Assembly (NCBI RefSeq): GCF_026262625.1
Contig: NZ_SHNN01000001.1
Span: 248,001 to 312,000 of the forward strand
Length of the DNA stretch: 64,000 nt
Source: Candidatus Litorirhabdus singularis
GTDB lineage: Bacteria > Pseudomonadota > Gammaproteobacteria > Pseudomonadales > Halieaceae
Direction of reading: 5' to 3'
A program made the position numbers and the translations under genes. Within the stretch, counting starts at the first letter, position 1. Each line of letters opens with the position of its first letter. Shown piece after piece: positions 10,146 to 18,247 of this stretch. The notes under the pieces were generated by a model that did not search any database, was not told where the DNA came from, and saw nothing but the letters and a program-made list of their open reading frames with translations.

Positions 10146-10787
10146 CTAAGAGGCTTGCATACTTTCAATAAAGGCATCGGACTGGGCAATAGATTTACGC
10201 ATTTCTGCAATCAGCGCCGTGATGTCCTTGTCGATCTTACCAAATTCAACTTTCAGTGAAGCCACAGCGCTGGCATTCAGATTATGCTTCAGATATAGCA
10301 CGTTATCTTTTAGCGCAGCCAACACCGGGTCCATACGTGCCTCAGACTTCTTTAGCGATTTTAACAAACCGTTGTAACGACTCTGAGTCTCGCGCAGCTT
10401 GCGCTTGCTATCTGCCTTGAAGGTAGCGTTGGTGTACTCTTCGATTTCTTCTTCCCATTCATCAAATAGCGCCTCGGCAACATCCTCAATAGCGGCAATA
10501 CGCGAGCTGACCTCTTCTGCCGCATCGACGGAGTCTTCATATTCGTCGTTGAGATCTTCATACACGTCCTGCAAATCACCACCGTCAAAATCAATCAGCG
10601 CCAGCAGCTGCTCCTGCGCCGACTGAAACTGTTCTTCGGCATCAGCCTGCGAGTCGCGCGCATTTTCCACCCGATCGACCAGAATATCGCGCTTGTGGAC
10701 GCCGACTTTCTCAGCGGCTTCGTAGTAGGCCGACTGACAGGCCACCAGCAAAAACGCGGTAGCAATTAACAATCCCAGCTTCTTCAT
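10146..10787 (-). CDS. DUF2959 family lipoprotein
   Basis: The 213-residue protein begins with a lipoprotein signal (MKKLGLLIATAFLLVAC, lipobox Cys17) and continues as a charged, helical protein with long coiled-coil-like stretches rich in Glu and Asp (EYEDSVDAAEEVSSRIAAIE). KVGVHKRDILVDRVENARDS is the conserved opening of DUF2959 proteins, whose function is unknown. I chose the ATG at 10787, with GGAGAG upstream and the signal peptide at its start, rather than the upstream start at 10955, which would run into the ada/alkA gene. It should sit at a membrane facing the periplasm. Confidence 0.85.
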   Translation of the reverse strand: MKKLGLLIATAFLLVACQSAYYEAAEKVGVHKRDILVDRVENARDSQADAEEQFQSAQEQLLALIDFDGGDLQDVYEDLNDEYEDSVDAAEEVSSRIAAIEDVAEALFDEWEEEIEEYTNATFKADSKRKLRETQSRYNGLLKSLKKSEARMDPVLAALKDNVLYLKHNLNASAVASLKVEFGKIDKDITALIAEMRKSIAQSDAFIESMQAS

Positions 10788-10901
10788 GACACTCTCCTCA
10801 AAATAGCGCCCTATCCTAGCGCAACACCGGCCACAGACAAACCTATAGTGAGGGCCGATTTCAGCTAGGCGGCGGCTGCCGTCGGGGCTATATTGACCGC
10901 T

Positions 10902-12338
10902 ATGCCCCTTCCAGACCCGGACCAGCTTGACCCAGCCATCTGCCGCCAGGCACACCTGTCCCGTGACCCGCGCTTTGACGGTCAGTTCTTTTTGGCGGTC
11001 ACCAGCACCGGTATATACTGCCGTCCGATCTGCCCGGCGAGGACCGCCAAAGAGGACAACGTGCGCTACTTTGCCTCCGCGGCAGCGGCAGCTCAGGGTG
11101 GCTTTCGGCCCTGCCTGCGCTGTCGCCCAGAGTCAGCACCGCTAAGTCCGGCCTGGCGCGGTACCAGTACCACACTGCAAAGGGCCCTGAAGCTGATCGC
11201 CCAAGGCGCGCTCAACCAACAATCGGTCGCTGAGCTCAGCGCCAGACTTGGCATTGGCGAACGGTATTTGCGCAAACTATTTAGCCAGCAGCTGGGCGTT
11301 TCTCCCGCTGCTATTGCGCGCACCCAGCGACTGCACTTTGCACAAAAATTATTGAAGGAAACCGGTCTCAGCATCAGCGAGATTGCCTTCGCCAGTGGCT
11401 TTGGCAGCCTGCGCAGCTGTAATGCCGCATTTCGGCAACAACTGGACTGCACCCCCGGTAGCCTGCGTCGAACTGGCGAACGCGACGCTGCGGCAAGCCT
11501 AAAACTTGAACTCAGCTTTCGCCCACCTTATGACTGGGCCGGCGTACTGGCATTTTTTGGTCGCCACGCCGTCGCTGGCATTGAAACCGTAGACGACAAC
11601 AGCTACTGCAGAAAATTTGTCTCCGATGGCCGCGTCTGCAGCTTAAGGGTATCCCTGCATCCGCGCCGTAACCTGCTGCTACTTGAGCCGGGCGCTGCCG
11701 CGGCACAGGATCTGATGCCACTGGTAGCCCGCATCAGGCGCATGTTCGACCTGGATGCCAGTCCCGCTGATGTGGCCCAGACACTGGCCGCTTCACCACG
11801 TCTGTCGCAACTGGCTTGCCGCTTTCCTGGACTACGTTGCCCAGGACATTGGTCCCTGTTTGAAGCAGCGGTTCGCGGCGTGGTGGGCCAGCAGATCAGT
11901 GTCAGTGCAGCGCGCGGAGTACTGGCGAAACTGGTGCGAGCCGCGGCGCCCGATGGCGCGGCTATCTTTCCAACCCCCGCGCAAATACTCGCCTTAAGCG
12001 ATGCCCAGTTGCCAATGCCCGTGAAACGCAAAGCGACACTGCGGGCCGTCTGTACTTACTTCACTGATCGCGATCCTGATGACGACACAGATCCACGCCC
12101 CCAACTGCTGACTATCCCGGGCATCGGCCCCTGGACCGTCGGTATGTTGGGAATAAGAGGTCTGGGTGACCCGGATGTGTTTCCCGATGGCGACCTGATA
12201 CTGCGTCGCGCTTACGATCCCGCAGGCAGGCTGAATCTGCGCGAACTGCGTGCAGAGCTGGAAAGCTGCAAACCCTGGCGCTCCTATGCCGCCAATCTAC
12301 TGTGGAGGAGTCTCTCCCATGATCCGGTTTCAAACTAG
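10902..12338 (+). CDS. Ada methyl-phosphotriester sensor fused to AlkA 3-methyladenine DNA glycosylase
   Basis: A 478-residue three-part protein. Residues 1-80 are an Ada zinc domain with Cys40, Cys44, Cys71 and Cys74 (GIYCRPIC...PCLRC); Cys40 is the position that accepts methyl from DNA phosphotriesters. Residues 85-190 are an AraC-type helix-turn-helix (LSARLGIGERYLRKLF, ISEIAFASGFGSLRSCNAAF). The rest is AlkA: an N-terminal beta domain and a helix-hairpin-helix core (IPGIGPWTVGML) with catalytic Asp in FPDGDLIL. It would both repair alkylated bases and activate the response genes. The methylguanine-DNA methyltransferase domain of classic Ada is absent and is supplied by ogt, which overlaps by 20 bp. 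ATG at 10902 was chosen over TTG at 10893. Confidence 0.9.
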   Translation: MPLPDPDQLDPAICRQAHLSRDPRFDGQFFLAVTSTGIYCRPICPARTAKEDNVRYFASAAAAAQGGFRPCLRCRPESAPLSPAWRGTSTTLQRALKLIAQGALNQQSVAELSARLGIGERYLRKLFSQQLGVSPAAIARTQRLHFAQKLLKETGLSISEIAFASGFGSLRSCNAAFRQQLDCTPGSLRRTGERDAAASLKLELSFRPPYDWAGVLAFFGRHAVAGIETVDDNSYCRKFVSDGRVCSLRVSLHPRRNLLLLEPGAAAAQDLMPLVARIRRMFDLDASPADVAQTLAASPRLSQLACRFPGLRCPGHWSLFEAAVRGVVGQQISVSAARGVLAKLVRAAAPDGAAIFPTPAQILALSDAQLPMPVKRKATLRAVCTYFTDRDPDDDTDPRPQLLTIPGIGPWTVGMLGIRGLGDPDVFPDGDLILRRAYDPAGRLNLRELRAELESCKPWRSYAANLLWRSLSHDPVSN

Positions 12339-12783
12339 TCAATCACCGCTGGGTGAACTGCGTCTGGTATCCGATGGCAATGCCATCACCAGCATCGAAT
12401 TCCCAGGGCAACACGGCGAAGGCGGAGTGCCACAGGCCGACGCCATTCTGGAACGCTGTCAGCGACAGTTGCAGGAGTACTTTGAGGGCCAACGACAGGT
12501 TTTTGAACTGCCGCTGGCCCCCGCTGGAACCGAGTTTCAGCATCAGGTATGGACTATGTTGAGCCGTATTCCCTACGGCGAGTTACGTAGTTACCGCGAT
12601 ATCGCGATCGCCTGTAACAGGCCCAGGGCTATGCGCGCGGTAGGGGCCGCCAATGGCCGTAATCCAATACCCATTATTGTGCCCTGCCATCGTGTCATCG
12701 GCAGCAACGGCAAACTGACCGGCTATGCGGGGGGTCTGCCGGCAAAGCAGCTGTTACTGAAACTGGAAGGGGTTAGCGGTTAG
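12319..12783 (+). CDS. ogt: Methylated-DNA--protein-cysteine methyltransferase
   Basis: Suicide repair enzyme that removes alkyl groups from O6 of guanine. The 154-residue protein has the active-site block IIVPCHRVIGSNG with acceptor cysteine, and the DNA-binding helix region with PYGELRSYRDIA and RAVGAANGRNP. The ATG at 12319 has GGAGGAG nine bases upstream and lies inside the last codons of the Ada-AlkA gene (20-bp overlap in another frame), so the two are translationally linked. Upstream in-frame starts from 12250 were rejected because the extension is just the Ada-AlkA sequence in another frame. Confidence 0.93.
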   Translation: MIRFQTSQSPLGELRLVSDGNAITSIEFPGQHGEGGVPQADAILERCQRQLQEYFEGQRQVFELPLAPAGTEFQHQVWTMLSRIPYGELRSYRDIAIACNRPRAMRAVGAANGRNPIPIIVPCHRVIGSNGKLTGYAGGLPAKQLLLKLEGVSG

Positions 12784-13673
12784 CCCTCAGCAAGACTGGC
12801 GTGCAACGTACGTATCCAATTCTCCTGGTTGATAAAACCCTTACCCCAGTCGGCCCAGACCGCAGTCAAACCTTGCTCCAGCATTTGCTCCAGACTCAAC
12901 CCCTGCGCCGCCAGTGCCTGCACCTCAGCGCGGGTGGCACGCATCATGTCGTGATAACGCATCAGGTCTGCACGAGTTGCCGTCTTGCCGCCATGGCCCG
13001 GCACAATCACGGTTTTGTCGTCAGTGCGCGCCAATATCGCCTCGATATTGCGGATATAGCTGGTCACTGCGCCGCCGGAATCATAGTCAACAAAAGGAAA
13101 GGAGTCTTTAAAGAACAGATCGCCCATATGTACCACATTGGCTCGGGCAAAAAACACCACGCTGTCACCATCGGTATGACCGCGTGCGTAATGACGTAAT
13201 TCAACGGTGTCGGCGTTGACATGCAGCGCCATCACATTGGCGTAGGTCACCGTCGGCCACGCCTGTGGCGGTGACGGTGGCGTGTCACGACCAAAAAACT
13301 CACTGCGCTGGGTTGTCGACATTCGCAGCCTGACATTGTCCTGCGCAACCACCGTGGCTCCGGCTGCACGCCAGAAGTCATTGTTACCCGTGTGGTCACC
13401 ATGCCAGTGCGTATTAATAACATAATCCGGCGCTTCAGCCCCCAGCTTGGCCAATGCATCGCGGTAGATAGGGCCTAGTCCCGCATAGTCGTTATCAATC
13501 AACAACACGCCATCCGGGCCCACGGATGCCAGCACATTGCCGCCTTTGCCCTGCAGTAAATACAGCTGGGGCGTTAGTTGAGTAGTGACAACCGTAACGC
13601 TATCGGCAGCATACGCCGGACTAAAACCCAGCAACAAAGCCCACAGCAGCAGCCCGCGGAGAGATGATTTCAT
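12780..13673 (-). CDS. Exported metallo-beta-lactamase-fold hydrolase
   Basis: Secreted zinc hydrolase of 297 residues: signal peptide MKSSLRGLLLWALLLGFSPAYA, then the fold's metal motif THWHGDHTGNND near residue 112, a downstream histidine in HYARGHTDGDS, the aspartate in HMGDLFF and the last histidine in VPGHGG. This subgroup includes periplasmic quinoprotein-associated and beta-lactamase-like hydrolases; I cannot assign a substrate. It is convergent with ogt and overlaps its stop by four bases; the YdcH-like gene lies 16 bp upstream on the same strand. Confidence 0.85.
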   Translation of the reverse strand: MKSSLRGLLLWALLLGFSPAYAADSVTVVTTQLTPQLYLLQGKGGNVLASVGPDGVLLIDNDYAGLGPIYRDALAKLGAEAPDYVINTHWHGDHTGNNDFWRAAGATVVAQDNVRLRMSTTQRSEFFGRDTPPSPPQAWPTVTYANVMALHVNADTVELRHYARGHTDGDSVVFFARANVVHMGDLFFKDSFPFVDYDSGGAVTSYIRNIEAILARTDDKTVIVPGHGGKTATRADLMRYHDMMRATRAEVQALAAQGLSLEQMLEQGLTAVWADWGKGFINQENWIRTLHASLAEG

Positions 13674-13689
13674 AGTGGAACCTCTTTAA

Positions 13690-13926
13690 CTAGGCATCAA
13701 GGTCGGGGATAAGATCGTCCTTGAGCAATTCAATAGCATCCTTGATCAGCAGTTTCTTTTTCTTTAACCGCTGTAACTGCAACTGATCCAGGTAGGCAAA
13801 TTCGTAGAGTTCTGCGATTCTGAGATCGAGATTTCGGTGCTCATGCTGCAAGCGCAAAATTCTCGCCGCCAGCGACAATTGCGCCGGAGCCTCGTCTTCG
13901 AAGTCATTATCATCGGGGGGGAGCAT
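13690..13926 (-). CDS. YdcH-like (DUF465) small coiled-coil protein
   Basis: A 78-residue helical protein with an acidic start (MLPPDDNDFEDEAP) and the DUF465 core RLQHEHRNLDLRIAEL followed by LQLQRLKKKKLLIKDAIELL. Members are small cytoplasmic coiled-coil proteins of unknown role, common in proteobacteria. Two starts are possible: ATG at 13926 (chosen) or GTG at 13977, neither with a convincing ribosome site. It is divergent from the acyl-CoA dehydrogenase gene. Confidence 0.72.
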   Translation of the reverse strand: MLPPDDNDFEDEAPAQLSLAARILRLQHEHRNLDLRIAELYEFAYLDQLQLQRLKKKKLLIKDAIELLKDDLIPDLDA

Positions 13927-14032
13927 ATCATTCACAACGCAGGTATAGCCTAAACCGTTTAATGGGGCAACAGTCACCGACTATACTGCAGTGGGCAACT
14001 TCTTTTTGATCAACCAACAAGGATAGTAAACC

Positions 14033-15259
14033 ATGGCCATAGACTTTTCATTTAATCCTGAAGTGGAAGCGGTAAGACATCGGGTCAAGATATTCATGAA
14101 AGACGTGGTAGCTCCGCGCTGGGCCAAGGTTGAAGCGGCCGACAACGACCGCAAAGAGCTTATCAGTGCCATCCTGGAGCTGCGCCCGCAGGCTCAGGAG
14201 CAGGGCCTGTGGATGCCGCATATGCCGGAAGAATGGGGCGGCATGGGCCTGACCCCGACAGCACTGGCAGCCGTTTCAGCGGAGGCGGCAAAGGTTGGCA
14301 TTGGCCCCTATATCATGAATTGTCAGGCACCCGACGAAGGCAATATGCATACTTTGCTGCATTTTGGCACCGAGGAACAGAAGGAGAACTATCTACGACC
14401 ACTGTGCGAAGGCACCACGCGCTCCTGCTTTTCCATGACCGAACCCGAAGTCGCAGGCTCTGATCCGACCCTGCTGCAGACCCGCGCCGAGCTCGACGGT
14501 GATGAATGGGTCATCAACGGTCACAAATGGTTTACCTCCGGGGCACGCGGCGCCAGCTTCGCTATTGTCATCGCCAAGACCGACCCGGACGCCGAAATCC
14601 CGCAGGCTCGAAATACGGCGTTCATCGTTCCCACTGACAGCCCCGGGTTTGAACTGGTGCGCGATATAGAAACCATGTCTGGCGGTCACAATCACTGCGA
14701 AATCCTTTACAAGGATGTGCGGGTGCCCAAAAACGCCATTCTCGGAGAGCGCGGCGGCGGCCACAAATTGGGTCAGGTCCGCCTGGGGCCAGCGCGTCTG
14801 GCGCATTGCATGCGCTGGATAGGCCAAATAGAAACCGCCCTGGAGATGCTGGTAGAGCGCGCGCAAACCCGTTACGCCCATGGCTCCCTGCTGTCTGAAA
14901 AACAGGGTATTCAGTGGATGATGGCTGACAGCGCCCGCGAGCTGTACGCGGCCAAACTCATGGTTTTGCATTGCGCCTATAAGATTGAGAATGGCATGGA
15001 GTTCAAGCAGGAAGTCTCTATGGCCAAGCACCATGTAGCCAACACGCTGTGGCAGGTAGTTGATCGCGCCATGCAGGTGTACGGCGCCCTGGGTTACTCA
15101 ACCGATACTCCGCTGGCCGGCATGATGCAGCAAGCGCGCTGGTCAAGACTGGCTGATGGTGCCGATGAAGTGCACCAGATGCGCACCGCCGATTTACTGA
15201 TGCAGGCCTACAACGCTACCGGTTCAGTTAACACCGGGGTGGGCGCGCTGCCGATCTAA
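14033..15259 (+). CDS. Acyl-CoA dehydrogenase, ACAD10/11-like
   Basis: FAD-dependent acyl-CoA dehydrogenase of 408 residues. The family landmarks are MTEPEVAGSDPTLLQTRAELDG (FAD/substrate contact), INGHKWFTSGARGASFAIV, the QVYGALGYSTDTPLAGMM segment and the C-terminal RWSRLADGADEVHQM. The pattern PEVAGSDP and GHKWFTSGA is that of the ACAD10/ACAD11 branch, whose members handle long, branched or 4-hydroxy acyl chains. The gene has its own upstream gap and ends inside the convergent cysQ gene (36-bp overlap). A kinase-like gene of the kind fused to this dehydrogenase in animals lies 21 kb away (36856). Confidence 0.9.
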   Translation: MAIDFSFNPEVEAVRHRVKIFMKDVVAPRWAKVEAADNDRKELISAILELRPQAQEQGLWMPHMPEEWGGMGLTPTALAAVSAEAAKVGIGPYIMNCQAPDEGNMHTLLHFGTEEQKENYLRPLCEGTTRSCFSMTEPEVAGSDPTLLQTRAELDGDEWVINGHKWFTSGARGASFAIVIAKTDPDAEIPQARNTAFIVPTDSPGFELVRDIETMSGGHNHCEILYKDVRVPKNAILGERGGGHKLGQVRLGPARLAHCMRWIGQIETALEMLVERAQTRYAHGSLLSEKQGIQWMMADSARELYAAKLMVLHCAYKIENGMEFKQEVSMAKHHVANTLWQVVDRAMQVYGALGYSTDTPLAGMMQQARWSRLADGADEVHQMRTADLLMQAYNATGSVNTGVGALPI

Positions 15260-16072
15260 CAGGCTTGCCCACAACGGCTGCTGCGGGTCCGCCACCGCGA
15301 CAAAATTGGGGCTGAACAAGCTGTCACGGGCGTTATAGTCGAGGGGGCGACCATTGAGGTCCACCACCGCCCCACCGGCGGCCTCTACCAGCGCCTGACC
15401 GGCGCCGGTATCCCATTCACAACAGGGCGAAAAACGCGGGTAGCAATCGCCCTCGCCGGTGGCCAGCTGCACAAACTTCAGCGCACTGCCGGCGTAACTG
15501 CGTCGCGCCTGATAACCCTCAGACTCTATATTAGCCAAATAGTAGTCCAGCGCAGCATCGCGGTGACGGCGGCTGGTGAGCACATCCACGGGCTGCGAGG
15601 CCTGCAGTGGGCGAGTTCGTAACGGTCGCCACTGATCTTCACTCCAGCACCATGCTCCAGCTCCCGCCGCTCCAAAATAAACAGTGCCAGCAACGGGCAC
15701 AGCGACCACGCCCAGCACCGCTGTATGGGCCTCTACCAGCGCGATATTAACGGTGAATTCATCGGTACGGGACAGAAATTCTTTAGTACCGTCAAGCGGA
15801 TCCACCAACCAGTAGCGCGACCACTGGCGCCGCTGGGCCTGAATATCCTCAGCGGACTCCTCTGACAGCACCGGCAAACCGAAGTCGGCCAGCCCCTCAA
15901 GCAAAATATCGTGCGCTGCCATATCCGCCGCCGTCAGCGGTGAGGCGTCGTCCTTAACAGAATGGTCCGCGGCGCTATCAGAGTGGTAATGCTGCATAAT
16001 AGCGGCGGCGGCCAGCTGGCATAGCTGACGCAGCGGTTCCGCAAATTCATGGTCTGGAACAGGTAATGACAC
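15224..16072 (-). CDS. cysQ: 3'(2'),5'-bisphosphate nucleotidase CysQ
   Basis: Inositol-monophosphatase-fold enzyme of 282 residues that removes the 3'-phosphate from PAP, a by-product of sulfate assimilation. Metal-binding residues are in LSEESAED near residue 70, WLVDPLDGTKEFL near residue 88 and CEWDTGAGQALVEAAGG near residue 218. Translation begins at a GTG (16072), the only start that keeps the conserved N-terminus. An extended -10 element lies 33 bp upstream on the same strand. Its 3' end overlaps the convergent acyl-CoA dehydrogenase gene by 36 bp. Confidence 0.93.
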   Translation of the reverse strand: MSLPVPDHEFAEPLRQLCQLAAAAIMQHYHSDSAADHSVKDDASPLTAADMAAHDILLEGLADFGLPVLSEESAEDIQAQRRQWSRYWLVDPLDGTKEFLSRTDEFTVNIALVEAHTAVLGVVAVPVAGTVYFGAAGAGAWCWSEDQWRPLRTRPLQASQPVDVLTSRRHRDAALDYYLANIESEGYQARRSYAGSALKFVQLATGEGDCYPRFSPCCEWDTGAGQALVEAAGGAVVDLNGRPLDYNARDSLFSPNFVAVADPQQPLWASLLDRQRAHPGVN

Positions 16073-16104
16073 AGAAGCTACTCAAGCGCTGACAAAGAAC
16101 GCAT

Positions 16105-16113
16105 ACTATACCA
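16105..16113 (-). promoter_or_regulatory. Extended -10 promoter element upstream of cysQ
   Basis: On the minus strand the sequence reads TGGTATAGT: TG, one base, then a -10-like TATAGT hexamer. Transcription would begin near 16098, about 26 bases before the cysQ GTG. The same TGG-TATNNT arrangement recurs before other genes in the window. No good -35 is seen. Confidence 0.45.
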
Positions 16114-16171
16114 TCCGGCGCATAACACGGCGCTGGGCCAAGCAGGCAACGCGGCGAACAAGACAGGCTTA

Positions 16172-16828
16172 ATGATCAACTGGGACTCCATAGATACCGT
16201 CTTTCTGGATATGGACGGCACACTACTCGACCTGCAGTTCGACAACTACTTCTGGCTCCAGCATCTGCCGCGCCGCTTTGCCGAGATTCACCAACGTGAT
16301 GAAGCCGAGGCTCTTGCCCATGTGCATGAACGTATCGGCCAGGTCCACGGAACGCTGAACTGGTATTGCGTAGACTACTGGTCCGAGCAGTTACAGGTAG
16401 ATGTGGCAGCACTCAAGCGCGAGATCCAGCATATGATCGCCATCCGGCCGCATGTCGAGGAGTTTTTGCGCAGACTACACCAGAGCCCTAGGAAGGTCCT
16501 GTTGGTAACCAATGCACACCGCAAGGGTCTGGATATCAAACTCGCCTGCACCGGCATAGGGCGCTGGTTTGATGGCATTGTTGTCTCGCACGACCTGCGC
16601 GTTCCCAAAGAGGACCCCCAGTTCTGGCATTGCCTGCATGCTCGCCACCCATTCCAGTCAGGCTCGACCCTGCTCATCGACGATAATGAGACGGTACTGC
16701 AGTCGGCCCAGGACTACGGGATTGGCCATCTGATGACGCTGCTACAGCCCGATAGCAGCCTACAGAAACGAATCGATACGCATTTCCCGGGGATTCATCA
16801 CTTTGACGAAATTATGCCCGAGGCATAG
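16172..16828 (+). CDS. yrfG: GMP/IMP 5'-nucleotidase YrfG, HAD family
   Basis: HAD hydrolase of 218 residues. Motif I VFLDMDGTLLDL carries the nucleophile and acid/base aspartates, motif II is LLVTNAHRKG (Thr-Asn), motif III the lysine in RVPKEDPQFW, and motif IV LLIDDNE. The sequence DMDGTLLDLQFDN...FW and position just before hslR-hslO are those of yrfG, a nucleotidase preferring GMP and IMP. Four bases separate it from hslR. Confidence 0.87.
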   Translation: MINWDSIDTVFLDMDGTLLDLQFDNYFWLQHLPRRFAEIHQRDEAEALAHVHERIGQVHGTLNWYCVDYWSEQLQVDVAALKREIQHMIAIRPHVEEFLRRLHQSPRKVLLVTNAHRKGLDIKLACTGIGRWFDGIVVSHDLRVPKEDPQFWHCLHARHPFQSGSTLLIDDNETVLQSAQDYGIGHLMTLLQPDSSLQKRIDTHFPGIHHFDEIMPEA

Positions 16829-16831
16829 ACC

Positions 16832-17221
16832 ATGAACACCACCGACAAACTCAGGCTCGACAAATGGCTATGGGCTGCCCGCTTCTTCAAGACCCGCAGC
16901 CTGGCCAAGGCGGCGGTGGAAGGTGGCAAGGTGCAGCTGGCTGGCAATCGCGTCAAAGTCAGCAAGGAAATCAGCGTTGGCGATACGCTCAGTGTTCGTC
17001 AGGGCTGGGATCTGCGCGAGGTCACCGTACTCGGCCTCAGTCCCCAGCGACGCGGCGCTGCCGAAGCCCAACTGCTGTATGTGGAAAGCGAAGACAGCAT
17101 CGCCAAACGCGAGGCTGAAGCACAGGCGCGCAAGGCCGCCGGTGGCGCACTGAACCGCCCAGACCAGCGGCCGAACAAAAAGCAGCGCCGACACATTCAC
17201 CAATTCAAGAGAGAGCAGTAA
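16832..17221 (+). CDS. hslR: Heat shock protein 15 (S4 RNA-binding protein)
   Basis: Binds stalled 50S ribosomal subunits carrying nascent peptidyl-tRNA and helps recycle them. The 129-residue protein has an N-terminal S4 domain (LRLDKWLWAARFFKTRSLAK, then VEGGKVQLAGNRVKVS) and a basic tail rich in Arg and Lys (RPDQRPNKKQRRHIHQFKRE), as in HslR. Its stop codon shares one base with the hslO start (TAATG), so the two heat-shock genes are translationally coupled. Confidence 0.95.
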   Translation: MNTTDKLRLDKWLWAARFFKTRSLAKAAVEGGKVQLAGNRVKVSKEISVGDTLSVRQGWDLREVTVLGLSPQRRGAAEAQLLYVESEDSIAKREAEAQARKAAGGALNRPDQRPNKKQRRHIHQFKREQ

Positions 17222-18096
17222 TGTCAGTAACCGCGGATGTGGCCAGCAAGTTTGTATTTGAAGAAGCCGATATACGCGGTGAAATCATTCACCTGGATCA
17301 ATCCAGTGCGGAGATACTCGAGCTCCACCAATACCCCCCCGCAGTAGCCAGGCTATTGGGCGAGTTTCTCGCTGCCGTCGTCCTGCTCAGCACCACCATC
17401 AAGTTTGACGGCCGGATGATTCTGCAAGCCCAGGGCAGCGGTGAAATCCCACTGCTTATGGCGGAGTGCAATAGTGAGCTTGAGATTCGCGGTATCGCAC
17501 GCGGCGCGGCGGAAGCCAGCGGCCAGGATTTCGCCAGCTTGCTGCCAGGTGGCACACTCGCCATCACCATCGAGCCACGCAATGGTCAGCGTTACCAGGG
17601 CATCGTGCCGCTTGAAGGCGGCAACCTGGCAGCATGTCTGGAACACTACTTTGAAAACTCTGAACAGCTGGCTACGCGTCTCTGGCTAACCTGTGATGGC
17701 AGCAGTGCCGGCGGCCTTTTGCTGCAGCAGCTTCCCGCCCAGCTGGTCAGCGACACGACCCAGCGCAGTCAACAGTGGGAACATGTTTACATTCTTGCCG
17801 ACACGGTCATGGACCAGGAATTACTGCGCTCAGGCCAGGAACTATTACTGGCGCATTTGTTTCCCGAAGATCCGATAAAGTTGTTGCCGCAGCGCTCGGT
17901 CAAGTTCCAGTGCAGCTGCTCTGAGCAGCGCTGCCTGGACGCGCTCGCCTCACTAGGCTCTGTAGAGCTGGAAGAGCTGTTTGCAGAGCAAGAAATCATC
18001 ACCATGGATTGCGAATTCTGCAACCAGCAATATGGCTTTAAAGCCAGTGATTTAGCGGCATCCGAGGACAATGACCCGGCCCGGAGTCAGCACTGA
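17221..18096 (+). CDS. hslO: Redox-activated chaperone Hsp33
   Basis: Cytoplasmic holdase that is switched on by oxidation. The 291-residue protein has the N-terminal chaperone domain and the C-terminal zinc switch with Cys-x-Cys (KFQCSCSEQRC) and Cys-x-x-Cys (DCEFCNQQYGF) near residues 236 and 268. These four cysteines bind zinc when reduced and form disulfides under hypochlorite or heat plus peroxide. It is the third gene of the yrfG-hslR-hslO unit. Confidence 0.96.
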   Translation: MSVTADVASKFVFEEADIRGEIIHLDQSSAEILELHQYPPAVARLLGEFLAAVVLLSTTIKFDGRMILQAQGSGEIPLLMAECNSELEIRGIARGAAEASGQDFASLLPGGTLAITIEPRNGQRYQGIVPLEGGNLAACLEHYFENSEQLATRLWLTCDGSSAGGLLLQQLPAQLVSDTTQRSQQWEHVYILADTVMDQELLRSGQELLLAHLFPEDPIKLLPQRSVKFQCSCSEQRCLDALASLGSVELEELFAEQEIITMDCEFCNQQYGFKASDLAASEDNDPARSQH

Positions 18097-18099
18097 TAC

Positions 18100-18116
18100 T
18101 ATAAGTTTTACTTATA
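18100..18116. promoter_or_regulatory. Perfect inverted repeat upstream of pckA
   Basis: TATAAGT at 18100-18106 and ACTTATA at 18110-18116 form a perfect 7-bp inverted repeat around TTT. It starts 4 bp after hslO and lies about 130 bp before pckA, outside any reading frame. It has no T-run, so it is not a terminator; an operator for a dimeric regulator is possible. Confidence 0.4.
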
Positions 18117-18161
18117 ATGAAAATTTCCTCTCTTATCTTCGCTTTCCACAGCGTTTCTGAC

Positions 18162-18167
18162 ATAATG
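18162..18167 (+). promoter_or_regulatory. Possible -10 element of pckA
   Basis: CATAAT followed by GCGCGCC, a GC-rich discriminator. A matching -35 is weak (TTCGCT at 18139, 17-bp spacer). It would give a leader of about 75 bases before pckA. Confidence 0.3.
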
Positions 18168-18247
18168 CGCGCCTCTAAACCGACTGCAAATGGCTCGCGA
18201 TTACCTCCTGAAAATCGAATAGCCGCCATGACTAACAGGATCAAATA

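Noticed and set aside
18190-18222. Ten-codon mini-frame upstream of pckA
   Set aside because: It has an ATG and stop but no ribosome site, and such frames are expected by chance; no attenuator structure is visible.
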